DNA from: Parafrankia elaeagni
Lineage (GTDB): Bacteria; Actinomycetota; Actinomycetes; Frankiales; Frankiaceae
Length of the DNA: 58,959 nucleotides
Direction of reading: 5' to 3'
Assembly: GCF_000374165.1 (NCBI RefSeq)
Contig: NZ_KB893734.1
Location: forward strand, 1-58,959
Of this stretch, positions 35,656 through 43,265 are shown piece by piece. The translations under genes and the position numbers were made by a program. Each line of letters starts with the position of its first letter. Within the stretch, counting starts at the first letter, position 1. Under the pieces are notes generated by a model. It searched no databases. It was given only the letters and a program-made list of their open reading frames with translations, and was not told where the DNA came from.

Positions 35656-35704
35656 ACCACCTGACGGACACCCGCGGGGCACCCTGACACCCGCGGGGGC
35701 ATGC

Positions 35705-35753
35705 CTGGCCCGGCCGGGGCGGCGGGAGACCTCCCACCGCCCCGCCGGGCCAG
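35705..35753 (+). terminator. Very long terminator hairpin ending the polyketide operon
   Basis: The arms CTGGCCCGG...CGGGGCGG...GGGA and their complement, starting at 35705 and ending at 35753, pair over about 21 bp with one bulged C and one mismatch. There is no U-tract. Convergent genes face each other here (ABM2 + and amidohydrolase -), so it probably works in both directions. Confidence 0.85.
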
Positions 35754-35935
35754 TGGTGCGTGCGCAGTCAGCCCTCGCTGTCGTCGGGCGTCTGCCGCCG
35801 GGCCTCTGCCGCCAGGCCCGATGAGTGAGCAGTGCCGCTCAGCCGGCGGCCTCGGCCGCGGTCGTGACCAGTTCCCTCCAGGCCAAGGCCAGCCGAAGGT
35901 GACGCCGAGCCCGAGCGTGGGCATCTCGGTGCCGT

Positions 35936-37657
35936 TCAGAGCCCGGCGGAGCCGGAGGAGTAGGCGAGCGTGCCATCGACGAACGTGGCGACGACGTCCG
36001 TGGCCTGCGGGTCGGTCAGCGCCTCGTCGAGGGGGAGGCGAAGCAGGCACAGGTCCGCCGGCATGCCCTGGGTGATCCGGCGCGGCCGGGCAGGGTCGTC
36101 GGGGGGACCGAGGAACAGGTCGAGGGCGGTGCGTCCGTCCACCCGCTCGGCCGCCCCGAGCAGGGTGCCGGCGGGGGTGCGCCGGTGGACGGCGGCCCGG
36201 ACGGCCCGCCACGGGTCCGGGTGGCCGAACGGCGCGTCGGTCCCGGCGGCGACGGCGATGCCGGCGGCGAGCAGTGACCGGCACGGGTAGAGCCAGGGGA
36301 TGTCGTCCGGGTCGACCTCGGCCAGGTAGGCGTCGCCGCGCTCGGCCACGAAGTTCGGCTGCGTGACGACGGTCAGCCCGGCCGCGCGGATGAGCGCGGC
36401 CAGCTCCGGGGGGATCACCGCCCCGTGCTCGATCCGGTCGGCCGGCCGGCCTGGCACCAGGCTGCTCGGGCTGCTCGGGCTGCTCGGGCCGGTCGATCCG
36501 GTCGATCCGGTCGGGCTGGCGGGGCCGTCACCGACGCGGGACCGGGCGGACTCGATCGCCGCGAGGGCCACCACGAGCTGGACCCGGGTCACGCAGTGCA
36601 CGGCCACTGGCACGCCGGACCGGTGGGCCGCCCGGATCCGCTCGGCGAGGCTGTCCGGGTCCGGCAGATCGGTGTCGTCCAGCATGATCTTCAGTGGCCC
36701 CGCCGTGAGCCGGGGCTGCCGCCGTGAGCCGGGCCCTTCCGCCGTACCGCCCGGTGCCCGCGCCCCGTCCGAGCCAGGGGTCTCGGGCCGGACGGGCCGC
36801 TCTGTCTCCGCTGTCTCCGCGCAGGAGCGCATCAGGGTGAGGCGCTGCGGCAGCACCCCCGCGGCCACCGCCTCCGCGAGTGCGGCTCGATCGGAGGGCC
36901 GCCGCTCGGGCGTGGCATCGGTGAAGCCGGTGACCCCTGCTGCCAGCGCGGCCTGGCCGAGCGCTCCGAGATCGACCGCGACGCGCGGGACCCGGGCGGC
37001 AAGCCAGCTGTCGAGCCGCCACAGACGGCCGGTGGGCGTCCCGGCCGGGGTCCGCTCGATCCCCTCGCCGGCTCCAGCGCTGGCTCCGGTGCCGGCGTGC
37101 GGGCTTAGGCCGACCTCGCGCAGCGCGGCCGAGTTGAGCACCCACAGCGCACCGCCGCGATGCTGCACCCTGGTCGGTACGTCGCCGGTGAGGGCGTCGA
37201 GGGCCCAGCGGTCGAGATCCCCCGCCGTGGCCGGGTGGTAGCCGATGCCGCGCACCCAGCCGCCGTGGGGTGACCTGCGCGCGGCGCCGGCGGCCTCACC
37301 CAGCCGCTCGGCGAACTCCCGCGCGTCGGTGACCGCGGGCGGCCCGAGGAACACCGAGGCCATCGACGCGGCCAGTGACATCAGGTGCAGGTGATGATCG
37401 TGCAGGCCGGGCAGCAGCGCGCCGCCGGCGGCGTCGACCTCCTCCTCGCCGGGGTGCCGGTCCAGACGCCGCCCCGGCGGCCCGATCTCGGCGACGGTCC
37501 CCCCGGCGAGGCGGACGTCCACCAGACCGGTCCGCGCCGTTCCCGGGCCGGGGCCGACGCCGACGGCGGATGGGGCCGCGAGGATCTCGGCGCGTCGGAC
37601 CAGCACGGAGATCACCTCGTCTGGCGGGCCGGTGAACGATGAGCGGTGAACGGGCAT
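35936..37657 (-). CDS. YtcJ-type amidohydrolase
   Basis: A 573-residue metal-dependent hydrolase of the amidohydrolase_3 family. The metal site residues can be followed: HDHHLHL (His-x-His), the lysine in PLKIMLDDTDL, histidines in VPVAVHCVTR and RIEHGAVI, and Asp in AAGTDAPFGHPDPW. Substrates in this family are cyclic amides, formamides or similar; nothing here fixes one. ATG 37657 has no ribosome site, and GTG 37606, preceded by GAGGTGA, is a plausible alternative start. It diverges from the hydratase gene across a palindrome. Two Ser/Pro/Gly-rich insertions occur at about residues 285-320 and 390-410. Confidence 0.88.
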   Translation of the reverse strand: MPVHRSSFTGPPDEVISVLVRRAEILAAPSAVGVGPGPGTARTGLVDVRLAGGTVAEIGPPGRRLDRHPGEEEVDAAGGALLPGLHDHHLHLMSLAASMASVFLGPPAVTDAREFAERLGEAAGAARRSPHGGWVRGIGYHPATAGDLDRWALDALTGDVPTRVQHRGGALWVLNSAALREVGLSPHAGTGASAGAGEGIERTPAGTPTGRLWRLDSWLAARVPRVAVDLGALGQAALAAGVTGFTDATPERRPSDRAALAEAVAAGVLPQRLTLMRSCAETAETERPVRPETPGSDGARAPGGTAEGPGSRRQPRLTAGPLKIMLDDTDLPDPDSLAERIRAAHRSGVPVAVHCVTRVQLVVALAAIESARSRVGDGPASPTGSTGSTGPSSPSSPSSLVPGRPADRIEHGAVIPPELAALIRAAGLTVVTQPNFVAERGDAYLAEVDPDDIPWLYPCRSLLAAGIAVAAGTDAPFGHPDPWRAVRAAVHRRTPAGTLLGAAERVDGRTALDLFLGPPDDPARPRRITQGMPADLCLLRLPLDEALTDPQATDVVATFVDGTLAYSSGSAGL

Positions 37658-37663
37658 GCCGAG

Positions 37664-37680
37664 CGTACGGAATCCGTACG
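37664..37680. promoter_or_regulatory. 17-bp palindromic operator between divergent genes
   Basis: CGTACGG-AAT-CCGTACG, a perfect palindrome with 7-bp arms, is a shape typical of TetR-family operators. It lies 7 bases from the amidohydrolase ATG and directly before the GTG candidates of the hydratase gene, so one dimer could control both. Confidence 0.65.
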
Positions 37681-37689
37681 GTGGGCACG

Positions 37690-38880
37690 GTGAACACCGC
37701 CTGCACAGCGCCCGCCGTCCTGGAGCCGGAGGAGGCGCTGGTCGCGCTGCGTGCCGACCCCGAGATGTTCGCGGCGTACAACGGGAGTCCGCTGCTCGCG
37801 GTCCGGACCCGGGGGCCGCGGGCGGTCGAGGTCGGCGCGCTCGCCCGGTGGCTGCCGTGCGTGCTGGTGGGTGTCGCCCCCGACCTGTCGGACCTCCCCC
37901 CGGGGATCGAGACCGCGGGCTTCGACATCCTGCTGACCGATCAGTCCGAGCCGCCGGCGCCCTGGGTCGGCCCGGTGGGCCGGGGGAGTGACGGCCAGCC
38001 CGGCGGGACGGCGGAGGCGCTCGCGGCGATCGCCGCCATGACCCGCGCCGTGCCGGCGGCCTCGGTGGCGTTCACGCAGCTCGTGCGGTACTCGGCGGGC
38101 CTCGATGTCCGGGACGCGGTGATCGCGGAGTCGTTCGTCTACTCCACCCTGCAGGCCGGCACCGAGTTCGCGGCCTGGCTCGCCGGCCACCGTGCGGCCC
38201 GGGCGCGCCGCGCGGCGGCATCGGCGGCGGCGGGCGCCTCCGGTGTCCCCGGTGTCCCCGGTGTCTCCGGGGCCTCTCCGGTGCCCACCGCGCCGGCCGT
38301 CCTCGTCGATCGTGACGGCGACGAGCTGTGGGTCGAGCTGAACCGTCCGCAGGTGCGCAACGCTGTCAGCCGGGACCTGCGCGACGGCCTGGTCCAGGCG
38401 TTCGCCCTGGCCGCCGGCGATCCCGGCGTCAGCGCCGTGCGGCTGCGGGGTGTCGGCCCGACCTTCTGCAGCGGCGGGGATCTCTCGGAGTTCGGCACGC
38501 TCCCCGACCCGGCCGTCGGCCATGCCGTGCGGACGTCCCGCAGCATCCCGATGGCCCTGCTGCGGTGCGCCGACCTGACAACGGCCTACGTGCACGGGAC
38601 GTGCGTGGGCGCTGGAGTCGAGGTCCCCGCGTTCGCCCGCCGGGTGGTCGCCGACCCGCGGACCACGTTCCGGCTGCCCGAGCTGGCGATGGGGCTCATT
38701 CCCGGGGCCGGCGGGACGTCCAGCATCGTCCGCCGGGTGGGCCGGGAGCGTACCGCCTTTCTGTCGTTGACCGGCTGGGCGCTCGGCACCGCGGCCGCTG
38801 CCGCGTGGGGGCTGGTCGACGACGTCCGGCCGGTCAGCGGCGATACCCGTCCACCGTCGCCGGAACCGGGCGGGCGGTGA
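37690..38880 (+). CDS. Enoyl-CoA hydratase/isomerase family protein with N-terminal extension
   Basis: A 396-residue protein. Residues about 195-385 are a crotonase domain with the oxyanion-hole pair GPTFCSGGDLSEFG and HGTCVGAGVEVPAFA, and the loop PELAMGLIPGAGGTSSIV; the usual catalytic glutamates are only partly recognisable. The first 160 residues (LEPEEALVALRADPEMF..., FDILLTDQSEPPAPW, SVAFTQLVRYSAGLDVRD) look like a second, diverged crotonase-like half. An Ala/Gly/Ser repeat links the halves. GTG 37690 (or 37681) is preferred to ATG 37639, which would put the operator inside the coding region. The 3' end overlaps the convergent PAS gene by 47 bases. Confidence 0.85.
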   Translation: MNTACTAPAVLEPEEALVALRADPEMFAAYNGSPLLAVRTRGPRAVEVGALARWLPCVLVGVAPDLSDLPPGIETAGFDILLTDQSEPPAPWVGPVGRGSDGQPGGTAEALAAIAAMTRAVPAASVAFTQLVRYSAGLDVRDAVIAESFVYSTLQAGTEFAAWLAGHRAARARRAAASAAAGASGVPGVPGVSGASPVPTAPAVLVDRDGDELWVELNRPQVRNAVSRDLRDGLVQAFALAAGDPGVSAVRLRGVGPTFCSGGDLSEFGTLPDPAVGHAVRTSRSIPMALLRCADLTTAYVHGTCVGAGVEVPAFARRVVADPRTTFRLPELAMGLIPGAGGTSSIVRRVGRERTAFLSLTGWALGTAAAAAWGLVDDVRPVSGDTRPPSPEPGGR

Positions 38881-39808
38881 ACGGCCGGGGGCCGTCGGGG
38901 GCGTCCGACGCGTCGGTGAAGAAGAGGAAGCAGCGGGTGCCGACGAACTCGCCGTCGCGGGTCACCGTGCTGGAGTAGACCTGCATGGGCAGCAGGGTGC
39001 CGTCGAGACGGCGGATCGTGGTCGGGTAGTTCAGGATGGCGTTGTCGACGGTCATCGACTCGCCGAGTGCGACCAGATCCTCCTCGACGGCGAAGATGCC
39101 GAGCAGGTTCTGCCCGACGAACCTGGTGGGCTCCTCGGCGCAGCCGAGGAACGCCAGGTGGATCAGGTTGGTCCGCCTGACCTCGGCGGTGCGGGCCATG
39201 CCGTGCAGGGGCACGGGCAGCAGCTCGAAGAGGTCCTCCAGCTCCTTCGTCAGCGCGGTGACCGCTGTCTCGCCGAGCCCGCCGAGGAGCGGTCCGACCT
39301 CGGTCTGGCTCCACTGCTTGTGCCACGCCCGCGTGTCGGCCTCATCCGGCCCCGGCAGGGATCCACTGAACGCGGGGCGGGTGACCAGACGGAGAACGCC
39401 CCCGTCGGCATCGCCGTTGGCGTCGAGCAGGGCGGCCACCGTCGACCCGTCCGCCCGCCGCAGGTCGACCGCCACGTTGTGCAGGGCGTGCCCGTCGACC
39501 GCCGCGGCGGTCACCTGCTCCCACACGTCGTCGCCGAGGAGCGTGCGGGCCGACGGCCTGGCCGTGCCCGACGGCCTGGCCGTGCCTGATGACGTGGCCG
39601 TGCCTGATGACGTGGCCGTGCCCGCTGGCCCGGCCGCGTCCGACGGGGCCCAGCCGGCGATCCGGCGCTGCGCCGGGTTCGCCCGTCTGACGGCCCCGTC
39701 GAAGCGGGTGACCATGATCCCGATGTTCGCGTTCTCGAACAGGTCCAGGAGTTCCCGCAGGTAGTCGGTGGCGGCTATCCCGTTGTACTGCGGCGCATCG
39801 ATGGGCAT
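38834..39808 (-). CDS. PAS-domain protein
   Basis: A 324-residue soluble protein. Residues about 13-55 form one PAS-like core (LRELLDLFENANIGIMVTRFDGAVRRANPAQRRIAGW), followed by a Thr/Ser/Ala repeat (GTATSS twice, GTARPS twice) and the rest of the domain. A second PAS-like core lies at about 195-305 (LEDLFELLPVPLHGMARTAEVRRTNLIHLAFLGC, FVGTRCFLFFTDAS). No output domain is present, so it is probably a sensor adaptor for a small molecule or redox state. It overlaps the hydratase gene tail-to-tail. Confidence 0.75.
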   Translation of the reverse strand: MPIDAPQYNGIAATDYLRELLDLFENANIGIMVTRFDGAVRRANPAQRRIAGWAPSDAAGPAGTATSSGTATSSGTARPSGTARPSARTLLGDDVWEQVTAAAVDGHALHNVAVDLRRADGSTVAALLDANGDADGGVLRLVTRPAFSGSLPGPDEADTRAWHKQWSQTEVGPLLGGLGETAVTALTKELEDLFELLPVPLHGMARTAEVRRTNLIHLAFLGCAEEPTRFVGQNLLGIFAVEEDLVALGESMTVDNAILNYPTTIRRLDGTLLPMQVYSSTVTRDGEFVGTRCFLFFTDASDAPDGPRPFTARPVPATVDGYRR

Positions 39809-39920
39809 TATGGTCGGCCTTTCCCTGGCGCGGTCGGGCTGTTCCCCGGGGGCCGCGGCGGACTGGTTCCCGCCGCGGCTTCTGACGCCGGGAACGATCG
39901 CCCGAGCCGGTAGCGCGCCC

Positions 39921-40850
39921 CTAACGGGCTGGTAGCGCGGTGCCGCTACCGGCAGGTGCGGGCGGGCGGGTGACGGCCGCCGGGCGTTGCCCCCAGGCCG
40001 TGTGCGGGTGGGCCCCGGGCCGGGCGGGCCGGGCGGTGCCGACGCGGCGCTGGTAGGCCGACGGTGTCTCCCCGCAGTACTGGGTGAAGGCCCGGGCGAA
40101 CGCGCTGCCGTTGTCGAAGCCGACGGCTGTGGCCACCTCCAGCACCGATCGCCCGGGCACCGAGAAGAGCTCCATCGCCCGCAGAATGCGGGCCTGGAGC
40201 AGGTAGCTGCGCCAGGACAGCCCCAGCGTGGCGCGGAACTGGCGGCGCAGCGAACGCTCCGAGACTCCGACGGCTCCGCTGACCTCCCCGACCGTCACCG
40301 CGCCGAGATGCGCCCGGGTGTAGGCCATGGCCCTGGACAGGACCGGGTCTGCCGAGGTCGGAAGGCACAGCGGTGCCTCGTGGTCGAGGGCCTCGGCGAC
40401 CAGGTGGCCCAGGGCGCGGAAGAACTCGTCCGCCACGCTGTCGGCCGCGGTCCGCGTGATCGGCCAGCGCAGCGAATAGATGATCATTTCCCGGATGAGT
40501 GGGGAGACCGCCAGGATCCGCGCCCGATCGCCGGGGCTGGGGACGACGGCCGGGTCGAACATCACCGCGACGGTGCGGGTCGCGGTGTTCATCGTGGCCT
40601 GGTGCGCCAGCCCGGCCGGGATCCAGGCGGCCTGCTGCGGAGGCAGGAGATAGTGCGCGGTGGAGGTCTCGACCTCCACCACACCGGCGATCGCGTACTC
40701 GATCTGGTGCAGGTCGTGCGCGTGCCAGCCGGTGACGAGCCGTTCTCCCTCGTACGGATGGCTGCCCCCGACCGCGCCGCCGCCACGACGCAGGTCAACC
40801 AGCGCGGACGATTCTCCCGGCCCCCCGGACAGGTGTGCTGGGGATGTCAT
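39921..40850 (-). CDS. AraC-family regulator with N-terminal cupin-like sensor domain
   Basis: A 309-residue transcription factor. The N-terminal 100 residues contain a cupin-like ligand domain (WHAHDLHQIEYAIAGVVEVETSTAHYLLPPQQAAWIPAGLAHQA). The C-terminus has the double helix-turn-helix of AraC proteins (VGEVSGAVGVSERSLRRQFRATLGLSWRSYL; VLEVATAVGFDNGSAFARAFTQYCGETPSAYQRR). ATG 40850 fits the family start. It is transcribed away from the ABC exporter genes, with 506 bp between, and is a candidate regulator of them. Confidence 0.93.
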   Translation of the reverse strand: MTSPAHLSGGPGESSALVDLRRGGGAVGGSHPYEGERLVTGWHAHDLHQIEYAIAGVVEVETSTAHYLLPPQQAAWIPAGLAHQATMNTATRTVAVMFDPAVVPSPGDRARILAVSPLIREMIIYSLRWPITRTAADSVADEFFRALGHLVAEALDHEAPLCLPTSADPVLSRAMAYTRAHLGAVTVGEVSGAVGVSERSLRRQFRATLGLSWRSYLLQARILRAMELFSVPGRSVLEVATAVGFDNGSAFARAFTQYCGETPSAYQRRVGTARPARPGAHPHTAWGQRPAAVTRPPAPAGSGTALPAR

Positions 40851-41356
40851 GGCGGTGAAGCGTACAAACACCCGCCAGAGCGGTCCAGAGTGGTCGCGAG
40901 TGGCCGATTCGGTGGAATTTATGGCCGATGCCGCCGCGACGGCCACGAATAACCGGAGTAGAAACAAGAGTACGCCCGCTGGCCGTGAACGCCAGTGCAA
41001 CGGCGTGTCATCCGGCCTGTTCGCGATCCCGAATCGAGGAGGGGCATGCGCCTCGACGGTGCATTTCTGGTGCGCGATGACAGTTGTCTGGTCGAGTAGC
41101 TGGCCGAGCCGCCGGGAATGGCTGCCACCGTGTTCGGGTCTGGCTTCCCACCGGCCCTGACCAGCACCGGAGCGGCGATCCGCACCGGTGGGAACAACGA
41201 CGCGCCGTCGTGACGGGAACGGGTCGGATGGTCCCGGGAATCCTGCCTGCGAAACCTGCCTGAGAAACCAGTCGGCGACCCGAGGAGAGACGTGAACCTG
41301 TACGAAGGCGCGCCGCCGCGCGCGGCCTCGTTCCGCGCCGGAACGGACCCCGCTCC
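40851..41356. other. Divergent promoter region between araC-type gene and ABC exporter
   Basis: 506 bases with no credible gene. A 13-bp direct repeat CCTGCCTGCGAAA / CCTGCCTGAGAAA (41242-41254, 41255-41267) lies about 90 bases before the exporter start and may be an activator site. The region 40900-41000 is comparatively AT-rich. Confidence 0.45.
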
Positions 41357-43192
41357 GTGAGCGCCCCGACAGTCGACACGCCACCGACGGACAACTCGCC
41401 GACGGACAACCCACCGACGGCGGCCTCGACGGTGCAGGCCTCGTCGGCCGGGTCCGCCACGGCCCCGCCGGTGGCGGTGCACAGCGCCGGGTCGGTGCTG
41501 CGCCGGGCGCGCCGCGGCCAGTTACGCCACGTGAGTGCCTCGTCGACCTTCCTGTCCTGCCACCAGGTCGCCGAGGCCCTCGTGCCGATCACCATCGGTC
41601 TCGCGGTGGACCGGGCGGTCGCCACCGGGGACGGCGCCTCGATGCTGCGCTGGCTGGCCGTGCTGCTCGGGCTCTTCGTCGCCCTCACCTGCGCGATGCG
41701 GTGGGGCTTCCGGGCGAACCTGCGGGCTGTCCAGGGCGCCGGCCACGACCTGCGGATGCTGGTGGCCGACCGGGTCCTCGACCCGCGTGGCGGCGCCAGC
41801 GCCGACCAGCTCCCGGGGCAGCTCGTCGCCCTGGCGACCGGGGACGCCCTGAAGGTCGGCATGTTCAACTACGCGCTGGCGATGGCCATCTCCGGCATCG
41901 CCGGGGTCGGGGTCGCCGTGGTCGTTCTCGCCCGCTTCTCGCTGTCGCTGACCGGTCTGGTCGTGGCCGGGACGCTCCTCCTCATGGTCATCACCCACTT
42001 CCTGGGTCGGCCGCTGGAGCGGCGCAGCGCCGCCGAGCGCGCGACGATGGCGGCGGCGACAGGCCTCGCCGCCGATCTGATCGCCGGACTGCGGGTCCTG
42101 AAGGGTTTCGGTGGGGAGCGCCCGGCCGTCGAGCGCTACCGGACGGCCAGCCAGCGCGCGCTGGGCGCCACCCTGCGGGCGGCAGCCGCGGAGTCGACCA
42201 TCAGGGCGGTGGCGGTCGCGCTGGCCGGTGGTCTGCTCGCGGTCGTGACACTGGGCGCGGGCCGCCTCGCGGCCGGCGGGTCCATCAGTATCGGCGCCCT
42301 GATCACCGCGGTCGGCCTGGCGCAGTTCCTCGTCGACCCGCTCAACCGGATCACCGGGTTCGGCGCCCAGCGGGCACAGTCCCTGGCGTCGGCGGGCCGC
42401 ATCGCAGCGGTTCTGAACGCCCCGCCGGCGGTTGTGGAGAGAGCGCCCACGGTGCCGGCCGGTGCTGATCGGCAGGCGGGTCCTGCCCGGCCGGAGAGCC
42501 GGCTTCGGCTGGAGAAGGTCACGGTGGGCTCCGTCCGTGATCTGGACCTGGAGGTACGCGCCGGGGAGTTCCTCGGTGTCGTGGTGGCCGATCCGCACGA
42601 AGCCGCAGCCGTTCTCGGCGTGCTGGCCCGAGACGCCGACCCGGCGTCCGGCGCGCTGCTGCTGGACGGCACCGCGGTCACCGACCTGCATCCCGACACG
42701 GTGCGAGAGGTCGTTCTGGTCGCCCCCCATGACGCCGTGCTGTTCGAAGGCACCGTGCTGGACAACATCCGGTCCGCGACGCAGGCGGAGACCGGCGGCG
42801 ACCTGGGCCCCGTGGTGACGGCGGCCGGGCTGGACGACCTGACGGAGGTGCTGGCCGAGGGCCTGCACACCCGGCTGCGCTCGGGCGGGACGTCACTGTC
42901 CGGCGGGCAGCGCCAACGGGTCGCGCTCGCCCGCGCCCTCGCCGCGGCCGCGCCCGTCCTGGTGCTGCACGAACCCACCACCGCGGTGGACTCGCTGACC
43001 GAGCGCCGGATCGCCGAGGGCCTGCGGCGCCTGCGCGGCGGGCTGAGCACGGTGTGCGTCACCTCGAGCCCCGCGGTCCTGGCCTGCTGCGACCGGGTCG
43101 TCGTCCTCGACGGCGGCACGGTCACGACCGAGGGAACCCACGCGGACCTCGTCCACACGAACCCGCGCTACCGCGAACTCGTCCTCGCGTGA
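41357..43192 (+). CDS. ABC exporter half-transporter 1 (degenerate ATP site)
   Basis: A 611-residue half-exporter with a Thr/Pro/Asn-rich N-terminal tail, six membrane helices (about 65-350) and a nucleotide-binding domain (about 385-611). The signature LSGGQRQRVALARAL (about residue 513) is intact. The Walker A region reads VVVADPHEAAAVLG (no GxGKS/T), Walker B reads VLVLHEPTT (His for Asp), and the switch region reads VCVTSSP (no His). It therefore cannot hydrolyse ATP at its own site, but supplies the signature for the partner's site. GTG start at 41357; the stop overlaps a mini-ORF. Confidence 0.93.
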   Translation: MSAPTVDTPPTDNSPTDNPPTAASTVQASSAGSATAPPVAVHSAGSVLRRARRGQLRHVSASSTFLSCHQVAEALVPITIGLAVDRAVATGDGASMLRWLAVLLGLFVALTCAMRWGFRANLRAVQGAGHDLRMLVADRVLDPRGGASADQLPGQLVALATGDALKVGMFNYALAMAISGIAGVGVAVVVLARFSLSLTGLVVAGTLLLMVITHFLGRPLERRSAAERATMAAATGLAADLIAGLRVLKGFGGERPAVERYRTASQRALGATLRAAAAESTIRAVAVALAGGLLAVVTLGAGRLAAGGSISIGALITAVGLAQFLVDPLNRITGFGAQRAQSLASAGRIAAVLNAPPAVVERAPTVPAGADRQAGPARPESRLRLEKVTVGSVRDLDLEVRAGEFLGVVVADPHEAAAVLGVLARDADPASGALLLDGTAVTDLHPDTVREVVLVAPHDAVLFEGTVLDNIRSATQAETGGDLGPVVTAAGLDDLTEVLAEGLHTRLRSGGTSLSGGQRQRVALARALAAAAPVLVLHEPTTAVDSLTERRIAEGLRRLRGGLSTVCVTSSPAVLACCDRVVVLDGGTVTTEGTHADLVHTNPRYRELVLA

Positions 43193-43245
43193 CCGGCCAG
43201 AGCAGCGTGACCGGCCAGAGCAGCATGACCGGCCAGGACGGGTGA
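43189..43245 (+). CDS. 18-codon linking ORF made of three tandem repeats
   Basis: GTG 43189 overlaps the half-transporter 1 stop (GTGA). The frame encodes VTGQSSVTGQSSMTGQDG and ends with TGA 43243-43245, overlapping a GTG at 43242 in the frame of half-transporter 2. The DNA is three 18-bp units (43189-43206, 43207-43224, 43225-43242), each beginning with a start codon. It most likely passes ribosomes to the second exporter gene or arose by slippage of a start region; a functional peptide is unlikely but not excluded. Confidence 0.4.
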   Translation: MTGQSSVTGQSSMTGQDG

Positions 43246-43265
43246 TCCCCATGCGAGGTGACAGC

